Shown here in pieces: positions 1-7,499 of a stretch of DNA of 64,000 bases (within the stretch, counting starts at the first letter, position 1; every line of letters begins with the position of its first letter). Below the pieces are notes generated by a model. The model ran no database searches, had not been told where the DNA came from, and worked only from the letters and a program-made list of their open reading frames with translations. The stretch is from contig JAGQYP010000006.1 of the NCBI GenBank assembly GCA_020436025.1, positions 36,227 through 100,226 on the forward strand. Reading direction: 5' to 3'. A program made the translations under genes and the position numbers. This DNA comes from Crocinitomicaceae bacterium. GTDB taxonomy: Bacteria > Bacteroidota > Bacteroidia > Flavobacteriales_D > Crocinitomicaceae.

Positions 1-775
1 CCCAAGTATATACTCCAGATCCATTGGTTTGAAGTACATATCCATTCACCCCACCTGCTGGTAATTCAATTTCGTTGGTTGGATCCGCATCCGCATCATC
101 CGGACTCGTGATATATCCATTATTAGAAACGTATAAATCAACAGCTGCTTCGTTCAATACTGCTTGGTTTACCCAGGAGTAGTTTCCAGAACCATCTGTT
201 TGTAAAACCTGACCGTTTGATCCACCTACAGGTAATTCGATCTCGTTGGTTGGGTCTCCATCGACCTCAGCGTCTAATTTATTATTCCATGCTGTCGTAT
301 CCGCACCTGTAATTCCTGCAGCTAAAGAAGCAGCATAAACTGGATCCGTTTCGTTCAAAGTTCCAGAAATTGATTCAGCTGTTTTCGCATGTAAAGCGTA
401 AGGCACACTCATCAACTGGCTTGTTCCAGTAATAGTGTAGTTTGTACCCCCCGCAGGATCTGTTTCTGTTTTGATAAAATAAGGTCCGTTCCCCCAGTCG
501 ATCGTAGTGAAATCTCCTGAAACAACTGTTCCTGTACCAATTTCCGTAGTGACCAAACCATTATTGTTAGTCGTCGGTGTCAAAGTTTCTACATAAACTG
601 GCGTACCAGTTGCAGAACCTTGTAAAATAGAAACCTGCATACCTACAGTCTGGTTAGCAAGTAAACTGTTAGAAGCATCTCTCACAACAGCCTGATAAGT
701 CATTTTCTCCGGAGTTTGGGAAAATGCACTTGTTCCACATAAAATCGCAAAAGCGAATAAGTAAATTTTCTTCAT
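1..775 (-). CDS. Modular secreted surface protein, 3' end outside window
   Basis: An open frame runs from an ATG at 775 to the window edge without a stop, about 258 codons. It begins with a clear signal peptide (MKKIYLFAFAILCGTSAFSQ). The next ~120 residues resemble a module common in Bacteroidetes surface proteins: TYQAVVRD near the start, GPYFIKTETDP and SVPYALHAKTAES further on. It then enters repeats: a block DPTNEIELPxGGxNGxVLQT, with a following GSGxYxW, occurs twice exactly 57 residues (171 bp) apart. Only 4 bp separate it from the upstream T9SS gene, so the two are probably cotranscribed. Long relatives often resemble phage tail-fibre shafts; the function here is unknown and the C-terminus cannot be seen. 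Confidence 0.8.
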   Translation of the reverse strand, partial: MKKIYLFAFAILCGTSAFSQTPEKMTYQAVVRDASNSLLANQTVGMQVSILQGSATGTPVYVETLTPTTNNNGLVTTEIGTGTVVSGDFTTIDWGNGPYFIKTETDPAGGTNYTITGTSQLMSVPYALHAKTAESISGTLNETDPVYAASLAAGITGADTTAWNNKLDAEVDGDPTNEIELPVGGSNGQVLQTDGSGNYSWVNQAVLNEAAVDLYVSNNGYITSPDDADADPTNEIELPAGGVNGYVLQTNGSGVYTW

Positions 776-779
776 AACA

Positions 780-1262
780 TTAGTTTTTGATCACTTTAAA
801 AGATTTGATAGGTTTATCCTCTTTAAAAATATTTAAGTAGTAATTTCCTGGAGGATTATCTCCTAAAGAAATTTGAGTTTCGACTTGATTAATATTATTT
901 TCTTCCACTAATCTACCTTGAGAATCATAAACTTTAAATTCAACTCCCGTCAAATCTAAACCTCCAATATTGAGATTTAAGTTCTCTCTGGTTGGATTGG
1001 GAAATAAAATAATAGATAAATCCTTGTAGTTCTCGACTACATCTAAGGTTTGGATTTCATAAGGTTGTTGAACACCTTCTCCAATCGTACCAACGGATCC
1101 TGAATTAGTCAGATACGAAACCTGACCTATAGAATAAGAAACAGATCCACCACTTCCTGTGGCTTCTCCACCCGAAGCAACTGGTGCTTCTTGAGCCTGA
1201 AGACCTGAAAATGCAAAGACAGCAATCCCAAGCGTGAATAGGCGAGTATTTTTAACTTTCAT
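780..1262 (-). CDS. Small T9SS type A sorting domain protein
   Basis: A 160-residue secreted protein with a signal peptide ending near FSGLQAQEA. A short Gly/Ser-rich segment (SGSGGSVSYSIGQVSY, then EGVQQPYEI) is typical of a widespread small Bacteroidetes family. The C-terminal ~75 residues are a T9SS type A sorting domain: the hallmark FPNPT, then a beta-rich region with VYDSQGRLV and GNYYLNIF, ending in the basic KSFKVIKN. It should be exported by Sec, crossed by T9SS and either released or attached to the surface. It lies just upstream of the modular protein ending before base 1 and probably shares its mRNA. The biological role is unknown. Confidence 0.8.
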   Translation of the reverse strand: MKVKNTRLFTLGIAVFAFSGLQAQEAPVASGGEATGSGGSVSYSIGQVSYLTNSGSVGTIGEGVQQPYEIQTLDVVENYKDLSIILFPNPTRENLNLNIGGLDLTGVEFKVYDSQGRLVEENNINQVETQISLGDNPPGNYYLNIFKEDKPIKSFKVIKN

Positions 1263-1388
1263 GGTTTGTAATTCTGGTTTTCGCTCTCAGTTAACCCGTT
1301 CAGAAAGACCATTTTGAGACTATTAAACGATAGTTGTAAAATAAAGTTTCGTTCTCATGGACTTTTCATCCGCGTTATAAGCAAGCCA

Positions 1389-1417
1389 CAAATTACAACA
1401 AAAACAAATTGAATCAA
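1389..1417 (-). promoter_or_regulatory. Candidate promoter of the small T9SS gene
   Basis: On the minus strand TTG (1417-1415) is followed after 19 nt by TAATTTG (1395-1389), close to the Bacteroidetes -33/-7 arrangement. The -33 overlaps the stop codon of the upstream alkyltransferase-like gene, and the predicted leader is about 120 nt. Seen by eye only. Confidence 0.3.
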
Positions 1418-1761
1418 AATATTAATTCATCTTTTGGATCCCAAAAAACCTGTGCGTAACCAATAATTTGGTCATTTTCAATCACATGTCCTTCAGCTTC
1501 TAATTTTTCTTGCATTGCAGTAGGAGAAGAAAAATGCATTTTCCCAGTGAGTAAGCCATTTCGATTCACTACTCTATGAGCTGGAAAGGGGTCCTCTAAC
1601 TTATGAGAAGCATTCATGGCCCAACCTACCATTCTTGAAGATTTAGGGGTTCCCAGACATTTTGCAATCGCCCCATAACTGGTTACTCTGCCTTCTGGAA
1701 TAAGCCTTACGATCTCAAATACAGAATCGAAAAAGTCTTTATGTTTTTCGGAAATTTTCAT
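1414..1761 (-). CDS. Alkyltransferase-like protein (MGMT family, no active-site Cys)
   Basis: A 115-residue protein matching the C-terminal DNA-binding/active-site fold of O6-methylguanine-DNA methyltransferase, including IPEGRVTSYGAIA and the SRMVGWAMNA helix. The usual PCHR active site is PAHR here, so the alkyl-accepting cysteine is an alanine. Proteins with this change are alkyltransferase-like (ATL) proteins, which bind O6-alkylguanine, flip it out and recruit nucleotide excision repair rather than repairing it themselves. The length fits stand-alone ATLs. Its ATG directly follows the trmB stop (TAA-ATG), indicating translational coupling. The family assignment is firm; the repair role is inferred. 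Confidence 0.88.
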   Translation of the reverse strand: MKISEKHKDFFDSVFEIVRLIPEGRVTSYGAIAKCLGTPKSSRMVGWAMNASHKLEDPFPAHRVVNRNGLLTGKMHFSSPTAMQEKLEAEGHVIENDQIIGYAQVFWDPKDELIF

Positions 1762-2442
1762 TTAATCAACTTGAAATCGACAATATTTGATGATATGACC
1801 TTTAGAAGCAAATAATTTTTCATAGTGGGTTCGAATATTGAGTACTTCTTTTTCGTCTTCAGATAAATTGTCAAAATAGTCCCCATAGACATCTCCGGTG
1901 GACTCAATCATTTTGTAACCATTCTCTTTTATTTCTTCTAAGGTGAATTCATATAATAAGTCTGAATCTGTTTTTAAATGAATCACCCCACCAGGCTTTA
2001 AGAACTTTCTATATCTATTGATAAATAATGGTCCCGTCAATCTCTTTCTTGGTTTTTCTTTTTGAGGATCCGAAAAGGTTAACCAAATTTCATCAACTTC
2101 CCCTTCACCAAAAAATCGATCAATAAAATCGATCTTACTTCGAATAAAACCTACATTTTCCAAGTTATGCTCCTCCACATCCTTTGCCCCTCTCCAAATT
2201 CTGGCGCCTTTAATGTCCACCCCTATGAAATTCTTATCAGGATATTTCTTTCCAAGACCAACGCTATATTCTCCTTTTCCACATCCCAATTCAATGATTA
2301 ACGGCCCTTCTTTCCCGAAAAACTCTAGGCACCACTTTCCTTTTAAATGAAAATCATCATTCTTAATATCCTCCATGGACGGCTGAATCACTCGGTCCAT
2401 CCCCTTCATCTCATTAAATCGCTCTAGTTTTCTCTTTGCCAT
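1762..2442 (-). CDS. trmB: tRNA (guanine-N7-)-methyltransferase TrmB
   Basis: SAM-dependent enzyme that makes m7G46 in the variable loop of tRNAs. Visible are the SAM-binding motif IELGCGKGEYSVGL, the FIGVDIKGARIW strand and the family signature TFSDPQKEKPRKRLT, followed by the TDSDLLYEF segment. The chosen start is the ATG at 2442 (MAKRKLERF), which gives 226 residues; an upstream in-frame start would add MSIFFK but would run into the promoter element. A TAAATTTG (-7 type) lies at 2465-2458, giving a leader of about 11 nt. The next gene encodes the ATL protein with no gap, so tRNA modification and DNA repair share an operon. Confidence 0.95.
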   Translation of the reverse strand: MAKRKLERFNEMKGMDRVIQPSMEDIKNDDFHLKGKWCLEFFGKEGPLIIELGCGKGEYSVGLGKKYPDKNFIGVDIKGARIWRGAKDVEEHNLENVGFIRSKIDFIDRFFGEGEVDEIWLTFSDPQKEKPRKRLTGPLFINRYRKFLKPGGVIHLKTDSDLLYEFTLEEIKENGYKMIESTGDVYGDYFDNLSEDEKEVLNIRTHYEKLFASKGHIIKYCRFQVD

Positions 2443-2457
2443 CTTGAAAAATATCGA

Positions 2458-2465
2458 CAAATTTA
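2458..2465 (-). promoter_or_regulatory. -7 element of the trmB promoter
   Basis: TAAATTTG fits the Bacteroidetes -7 consensus TAnnTTTG and lies about 16 nt upstream of the trmB ATG. No clear TTTG -33 element is visible. Confidence 0.4.
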
Positions 2466-2473
2466 AAAACTCT

Positions 2474-3442
2474 ATGACAAATCCTTTGATTCCAAAATTC
2501 CAAAATAAAAAAATTGCCTATTCCGTTCTGAACTGGGGCATGGGTCACCTTACTCGAAGTCTGTCTGTTTTCAAAGAGTTAAGTAAAAACAATGAGGTTC
2601 ATTTTTTTGGTGATGTGGATCAAATTAACTTCTTGAAGGTTGAAGATTGCCAAATTGTATATCACGAATTTTCGAATTACAATCTCAACTTTTCTGGAAA
2701 ATCATTTTTAGTTGAAATGATCTTTAATTCTCCTAGAATGATCCAGGCGATCCAAGTCGAAAATGCACAAATTCAAAAAATACAGGAGAAAGAAAACTTC
2801 GATCTTATTATTTCAGACAACAGATTTGGTTTTCGGATAGAGGGAGTAAAGTCTGTAATACTAACTCATCAGCTCAATATCAAATCTCCTCTTTTTGAAA
2901 AACAAGGAAGTAAACTCAATCAAATCTATCTAAACAAATTTGATGAAATATGGGTGCCAGATGATGCTAACCACACCTTTTCAGGGGAATTAAGTCGTGC
3001 TGAACTGAAAAAACCAGTCATTTTCCTGGGGAATATTTCGGATCTTAAATGTACATACTCACCTAAAACAATCGATTATTTCGTGATTGGTTCCGGACCT
3101 GAACCCTATCGATCTGAATTTATGATGAAAATGTACCATCACCTTTCCACTTTGGGTAAAAAAGTGGTGATGACGGGCTTCCCTAAATTTGAATCGGAAT
3201 ATGAAAATATTATCATCCAAGAGCAAATGAATCGAAATCAAATTGAAGAAAACATCAACCAGGCCCATTGTGTTTTATCGAAAGCTGGATACACGACTCT
3301 CCTAGATCTGGCTCAATGTAAAGCCAAAGCAATCCTATTCCCAACAAAAACCCAATATGAACAGGAGTATTTAGCTGAGCATCTGAATAACCATCCACAC
3401 TTCACTTTTCTAAGTGAAACCGAGATCTCTTCTATTGACTAA
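2474..3442 (+). CDS. Glycosyltransferase, GT-B fold (GT1/GT28-like)
   Basis: About 322 residues from the ATG at 2474; an upstream TTG at 2444 would add ten residues but overlaps the divergent trmB promoter. The N-terminal LNWGMGHLTRSLSVFKEL loop and the C-terminal nucleotide-sugar half (CVLSKAGYTTLLDLAQCKAKAI) are typical of the MGT/MurG-like glycosyltransferases found singly in Bacteroidetes. There is no membrane segment or signal peptide, so it probably acts at the inner face of the membrane. Donor and acceptor cannot be told. It converges on the copper monooxygenase gene with an 11 bp overlap of the ends. Confidence 0.75.
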   Translation: MTNPLIPKFQNKKIAYSVLNWGMGHLTRSLSVFKELSKNNEVHFFGDVDQINFLKVEDCQIVYHEFSNYNLNFSGKSFLVEMIFNSPRMIQAIQVENAQIQKIQEKENFDLIISDNRFGFRIEGVKSVILTHQLNIKSPLFEKQGSKLNQIYLNKFDEIWVPDDANHTFSGELSRAELKKPVIFLGNISDLKCTYSPKTIDYFVIGSGPEPYRSEFMMKMYHHLSTLGKKVVMTGFPKFESEYENIIIQEQMNRNQIEENINQAHCVLSKAGYTTLLDLAQCKAKAILFPTKTQYEQEYLAEHLNNHPHFTFLSETEISSID

Positions 3443-4991
3443 CTACAAATTTTTCCGTGAAATCTTGTCCTCTGTATCGGATTCCAAAGAAATAAGTTCC
3501 AGAAGCCAGCCCACTAACGTTGTAGTCAATCGTTGATCTTCCTTTTGGATAAAACTTATTCTTTTCTATTATTTCAATTCTTTTTCCACTCATGTCATAA
3601 ATACCAAGCGTGATTTTCTCTCCTTCAGCCAAACTGAATCCCATTTTAATGTTTCCATTGGCTGGGTTTGGGAAAATTGGGTAAATCTTAGTTAGTGGCA
3701 CCGTTAATTCACCTTCCTCTGTGCTTAACTGCAAGTTTTCATCTCCAGCCTGATAAGGAACATAATCAAAAAAGCAGTAGAACATTTCATCTGCGGTATT
3801 ATCCCCAAAAAACACCCATTGTGGCGGACTATTTGGATTGGTTGGATTGCTGCTGGTATTGTCATAAGTGGCTTCTACATAAACAGTGGAACCTGCTGTA
3901 ATTTTTACCAAATTTTGAAATGCATATCGATACTGATAATTAAAATCCCAATCATCAATTTTTATTAATTGTGTTGTATCTCCTTGAGAACTCACTGAAT
4001 AAGCCAACCAAGATTTCCCAACCAAATGTGCATGCGGCATAATCGATAGCAAAGAAACATCTACTGGTACGGTATAAGATCCTTTAAAAGAAACCACTTG
4101 GTCTGGTGGAATTTGAAAAGGAACTGTTAAATGGGCTTGACTCATCCAAACTGTTTGCACATATCTTGGTGCCGCTGTTTGGGCAAAAAAGAGATTAATG
4201 TGCGAGGAGTCATAATCCAAAACCGGAGATGGAGCATAATGCATCTGCAGTAATATCTTAGAATTTGGATAGATTTTCTTACTCATTCCGGGAGGAAAGA
4301 ATCTTGGGGTTTGACCAGGAGCCCAAATCTGATATGCAAATTCTGTTGGACTAAATCCAAATCCACCATACATTTCATAACCATAAGCAGGATCCGCTGC
4401 ATCTAAAGCATCTGCTTGATTTGTGGTATCCATTCCAATTACTGCATGGTGACAAATCGTTGCATTTCCTGCTCTGAACTCAATTGCTTTCACTTCTTCT
4501 ACTTGAGTAACTCCAGGATCCAAAACAAAAACCTGATAATGATCTTGATTAGTTCCCTGATGTGCATACATTTGATCCATTGAAACCACAACATCCGGAG
4601 TTCCTAAAACCGAACCTGTTGGGAAATTTGGCATGGCGGCTTCATTTAAAGGATCTCCAGCAGGCATTCCCCCATCATACCAGTCTGCAATAGTCTGAAT
4701 TTCCGCATCTGTCAAGACGTTCTCATCTAAGAAGTGACGGTAATCAGGATCTGCTTTCCAAGGCGGCATGTATTTGATTCCGGTTACATATTTCACCATA
4801 GCGCCATATGCTGTAACCTCAGAAATATTCGATAGGGGCATTGGGCCAATTTCTCCTGTTCGATGACATTTGGTACAATGATTATAAATAATGGGAGAAA
4901 TATCCTCATAATAAGTCGGAGTTGGAGGTTTTGGAGGCTCCACTTTTACCACTAGGTTCATGGAGATATTAACAACTCCTACTATCAGCAA
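3432..4991 (-). CDS. Cytochrome c / Cu type II ascorbate-dependent monooxygenase-like protein with T9SS tail
   Basis: A 519-residue exported redox protein (numbered from the TTG at 4991). A haem c site (C39-T-K-C42-H43) is followed by MPPWKADPDY. Next comes a peptidylglycine-monooxygenase-like pair of copper domains. All six expected Cu ligands appear present: H181-H182 and H251 for CuH; H320, H322 and M403 (DEM) for CuM. A T9SS sorting domain begins at FPNPANGN near residue 440. The TTG start truncates the signal peptide: a coupled ATG at 5017, 3 bp after the redoxin stop, would encode MKKKILLG but is one base out of frame because the following A run is A9. The substrate is unknown; the cytochrome probably passes electrons to copper. 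Confidence 0.8.
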   Translation of the reverse strand: MLIVGVVNISMNLVVKVEPPKPPTPTYYEDISPIIYNHCTKCHRTGEIGPMPLSNISEVTAYGAMVKYVTGIKYMPPWKADPDYRHFLDENVLTDAEIQTIADWYDGGMPAGDPLNEAAMPNFPTGSVLGTPDVVVSMDQMYAHQGTNQDHYQVFVLDPGVTQVEEVKAIEFRAGNATICHHAVIGMDTTNQADALDAADPAYGYEMYGGFGFSPTEFAYQIWAPGQTPRFFPPGMSKKIYPNSKILLQMHYAPSPVLDYDSSHINLFFAQTAAPRYVQTVWMSQAHLTVPFQIPPDQVVSFKGSYTVPVDVSLLSIMPHAHLVGKSWLAYSVSSQGDTTQLIKIDDWDFNYQYRYAFQNLVKITAGSTVYVEATYDNTSSNPTNPNSPPQWVFFGDNTADEMFYCFFDYVPYQAGDENLQLSTEEGELTVPLTKIYPIFPNPANGNIKMGFSLAEGEKITLGIYDMSGKRIEIIEKNKFYPKGRSTIDYNVSGLASGTYFFGIRYRGQDFTEKFVVSQ

Positions 4992-5005
4992 TATGCCTAA
5001 TAAAA

Positions 5006-5017
5006 TTTTTTTTTCAT
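5006..5017 (-). other. A9 homopolymer that puts the natural start codon out of frame
   Basis: ATG (5017-5015) is followed by nine A on the minus strand and then TTTTATTAG, which reads M-K-K-K-F-Y-stop. With ten A the frame joins the long reading frame and restores a signal peptide. It may be a sequencing error, a phase-variable tract or a site of transcriptional slippage. Confidence 0.7.
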
Positions 5018-5020
5018 GAT

Positions 5021-5530
5021 TTATTGATGTTTCGTAATAAAGCAGCCTACGGCCTGTGTTTTCGCCACTGCAATTTTCTCTTGTTTTTCAATACTATTTA
5101 ATGCATTTACCAAATCATCCGATTGCACTTGTTGTTTTCGTTGTCCTACACGATAATAATTATCATCAATCCTCCCTCGATAGTACACACTGTCTTGATC
5201 GGCATTGTAAACAAATACTTCCGGGGTAACATCCGCATTCAGTTTTTTCACCCAATAATGGTCTTGATCGATAATATGTCGAAATTCCAGTTTATACTTC
5301 TTCTTGTACTTTTCTATCGTTTCCTCATTGGAAAGTTTATTGGGAAACACTAGTACAATCTCATAAGGATATTGATCAGCAATTTCTCTGAGCTTTTTGG
5401 TATAATATTGACAGATGGGGCAAGTTTCGGCAACAAAGACAAAAATTGTAGGTTGTTGATTTGTTTCTGAGACTTTAGCATCAGAAAAAGAAACAAGAAG
5501 TGGAAGCAATATAAATAGTAGTAATTTCAT
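5021..5530 (-). CDS. Periplasmic thioredoxin-fold (redoxin) protein
   Basis: A 169-residue protein with signal peptide MKLLLFILLPLLVSFSDA and a thioredoxin fold. The redox motif is C-P-I-C in FVAETCPICQYYTKKL, and VTPEVFVYN supplies the usual cis-Pro strand. The segment YRGRIDDNYYRVG resembles the ends of redoxin domains fused to copper monooxygenase or cytochrome modules in other bacteria. The next gene is exactly such a cytochrome/copper enzyme 3 bp away. It may therefore keep the partner's cysteines reduced or assist metal or haem insertion; this role is inferred from context. Confidence 0.78.
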   Translation of the reverse strand: MKLLLFILLPLLVSFSDAKVSETNQQPTIFVFVAETCPICQYYTKKLREIADQYPYEIVLVFPNKLSNEETIEKYKKKYKLEFRHIIDQDHYWVKKLNADVTPEVFVYNADQDSVYYRGRIDDNYYRVGQRKQQVQSDDLVNALNSIEKQEKIAVAKTQAVGCFITKHQ

Positions 5531-5613
5531 GTGATTCAGAAAATTACAAAAATTTCGTTAGAAATAAAATACCCCTCTTAGACAAATGAGAATCAGAAAG
5601 GTTTAAAAAGAAA

Positions 5614-6657
5614 TTACTTTTTGGCTTTATCGAGCTCAAATGAGAAAGTAGATCCAACTCCAACAGTTGAACGAACAGAGATTTCGTAACCATGAGATTC
5701 GACAATATGCTTTACAATGGCTAATCCCAATCCACTTCCACCAATGTGCCTAGCTCTTGATTTATCAACGCGATAAAATCTTTCGAAAAGTCGGGGAATT
5801 TCTTTTTCTGCAATACCGGGACCATTGTCTGCAATCTCAATAAGCACAGAATCATTCAACCTGTTTAATCTTACTATGGTCTCCCCTCCTTCATTTCCAT
5901 ATGAAATGGAATTGGATATTAAGTTGGTTATTACTTGTGATATTTTTCCTTTATCGGCATGAACTAAAATTGGAGAATATTCTTTGGCAAATCTAAGTTT
6001 GATCTTTTTTTCATCCGCCATCATTTTCATGCCATCCATGACATCTTTGGCAATCTCAACAATGTCAAAATTTTTAAGATTCAACTTTGTTCGATCGGAT
6101 TCCAAACGAGTGATTTCATCCAGATCTTCAAGAATATCCGTCATCCGATCCACCCCTTTTGAAGCACGCAATAAGAATTCACGATTCACACTTTCATCTT
6201 CTAATCCACCTTCTAGAAGGGTCAAAATATAACCTTGGATACTAAAGACAGGTGTTTTTAACTCATGTGCTAAATTTCCCAAAAACTCGGTTCGAAATTC
6301 CGCTTGTTCTCTCAATTTGGAAATTTCTTGTCTTCTTTCAGTAGCCCAAATTTTGGTCTCTTTGGTTAACTCTTCAAGTACATCATCCGAAAGTTTAATT
6401 CTTTTAGGTTTCTTGTTTGAAATCTTTTCCTTTTTGATGATTTTATGAATCAGATTGATTTTGCTATTTAGAAATTTTTCGATAAAGAAAAGGAAGACAA
6501 CAAATGTCGTGACTCCAAAAAATAAAGCCAATAAGAAGATCACTAAAGGACTGAATTCAACGTCCAAATAGCTTAAAAATGAAATAAGCGCCCCGGAAAT
6601 GAGCGCTATGACAATACTACCTAAGATGATGACCTGAATGGGTCTGTTATATCTCAA
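5614..6657 (-). CDS. PhoR-like sensor histidine kinase
   Basis: A 347-residue membrane kinase with two transmembrane helices near the N-terminus (about residues 8-30 and 37-60) and almost no periplasmic loop. A cytoplasmic linker follows, then the dimerisation domain with phospho-accepting H131 in GNLAHELKTPVFSI. The ATPase domain has the N box (NLISNSISYG), G1 (DNGPGIA), F (FERFYRV) and G2 (GGSGLGLAIV). The ATG overlaps the end of the upstream response regulator gene by 4 bp. The very short periplasmic part fits PhoR-type kinases that sense through a partner such as PhoU. The link to phosphate comes from the neighbouring genes, not from this protein alone. Confidence 0.85.
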   Translation of the reverse strand: MRYNRPIQVIILGSIVIALISGALISFLSYLDVEFSPLVIFLLALFFGVTTFVVFLFFIEKFLNSKINLIHKIIKKEKISNKKPKRIKLSDDVLEELTKETKIWATERRQEISKLREQAEFRTEFLGNLAHELKTPVFSIQGYILTLLEGGLEDESVNREFLLRASKGVDRMTDILEDLDEITRLESDRTKLNLKNFDIVEIAKDVMDGMKMMADEKKIKLRFAKEYSPILVHADKGKISQVITNLISNSISYGNEGGETIVRLNRLNDSVLIEIADNGPGIAEKEIPRLFERFYRVDKSRARHIGGSGLGLAIVKHIVESHGYEISVRSTVGVGSTFSFELDKAKK

Positions 6658-7331
6658 ATTTCTTCAAATTTATATCCTACTCCTTTAACTGTTTTGATAC
6701 TATTGTCTCCTATTTTTTCTCTTAACTTTCGGATGTGGACATCGATGGTTCGGTCTCCAACAATAGTTTCATTCCCCCAAACCTCGTCAAAAATCATTTC
6801 TCTAGTGAAGACGATTCCTGGTCGGGATATAAGTAAAGATAATAATTCAAATTCTTTTTTTGGCAAAACTACTTCCTGATCATTTTGAAAAACCATGTAT
6901 TTTTCTCGATCAACCTGAATGCTTTGTTTTTTGTTGGTCGGATTTAAGTCTTTTCTTCTTAATAGTGCCTTCACACGACTCAACAAAAGTCTTGGACGGA
7001 TTGGTTTTTCAATATAGGCATCAGCTCCTGCATCAAAACCGGCAATCTGACTGTAATCTTCTGTTCTGGCAGTAAGGAAAGTGACGATTAAATTTTTAAA
7101 ATCATTGGATTGTCTGATCTCCCGGCACACCTCAATCCCATCCATTTCAGGCATCATGACATCCAGAATTACAAGATCAGGAACAAAGGTTTTTAATTTT
7201 TTAAGGGCCTCAACACCATTTTCAACAGTCTTAACGATATACCCTTCTTTTTTTAGGTTGAATTCTAATATTGTTCTGATATCTTCCTCATCGTCTACAA
7301 CAAGGATTTTGTATTTATAATCTGGATTCAT
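6654..7331 (-). CDS. PhoB-like response regulator (OmpR family)
   Basis: A 225-residue regulator with a receiver domain (acid pair in VDDEED, phospho-acceptor Asp in LVILDVMMPEMDG, Thr in TFLTAR, Lys in EKP). It ends in a winged-helix DNA-binding domain (PKKEFELLSLL, SDR-like DRTIDVHIRKLREK, VKGVGYKF). The variant AGADAYIEKP replaces the common GADDYI. It is the first gene of a two-gene operon with the PhoR-like kinase. Its promoter region carries phased TTAAC-type 11-bp repeats at 7378-7443, so it may control itself. It is clearly paralogous to the regulator at 11989-12654. Confidence 0.88.
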   Translation of the reverse strand: MNPDYKYKILVVDDEEDIRTILEFNLKKEGYIVKTVENGVEALKKLKTFVPDLVILDVMMPEMDGIEVCREIRQSNDFKNLIVTFLTARTEDYSQIAGFDAGADAYIEKPIRPRLLLSRVKALLRRKDLNPTNKKQSIQVDREKYMVFQNDQEVVLPKKEFELLSLLISRPGIVFTREMIFDEVWGNETIVGDRTIDVHIRKLREKIGDNSIKTVKGVGYKFEEI

Positions 7332-7354
7332 TTTTTATTCATTGTAGTTGATAA

Positions 7355-7362
7355 CAAAAATA
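7355..7362 (-). promoter_or_regulatory. -7 element upstream of the PhoB/PhoR-like operon
   Basis: TATTTTTG matches TAnnTTTG exactly and predicts a leader of about 20 nt. No TTTG is visible at -33. Instead a TTAAA half-site begins 26 nt upstream of the element, as expected for an activator-dependent promoter. Confidence 0.5.
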
Positions 7363-7377
7363 TCCTACAAAGATTAT

Positions 7378-7443
7378 TCACGCTTTAATCCCCCGTTATG
7401 ACTGCGTTAATTAAAAATCCCCTTTTGTTTTAATTCCCTTAAC
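7378..7443 (-). promoter_or_regulatory. Candidate Pho-box array upstream of the PhoB/PhoR-like operon
   Basis: Reading the minus strand in 11-bp steps from 7443, the units begin GTTAA, TAAAA, GGGAT, TTAAC (7410), ATAAC (7399) and TTAAA (7388). The last three sit 48, 37 and 26 nt before the -7 element. The same phasing and distance recur upstream of the lipoprotein operon and, shifted by 1 nt, upstream of the Na/Pi operon. PhoB-family regulators bind 11-bp direct repeats, which supports the reading; no binding data exist here. Confidence 0.5.
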
Positions 7444-7446
7444 ATA

Positions 7447-7485
7447 AAAAAGGGACAAAACTTGCGCCTCATCCCCTTTTCTTTT
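7447..7485 (-). terminator. Weak terminator after the TonB-dependent receptor gene
   Basis: On the minus strand an AAAAGGGGA arm pairs imperfectly with TCCCTTTT (one bulged base) across a loop of about 16 nt and runs into a T-rich tract. It lies just after the receptor stop at 7500 and would insulate the response regulator promoter. Confidence 0.4.
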
Positions 7486-7499
7486 TTATAGAAGGTATC

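Noticed and set aside
2444..2473. TTG-initiated N-terminal extension of the glycosyltransferase gene
   Set aside because: It overlaps the trmB -7 element and adds residues without family support; ATG at 2474 is preferred.
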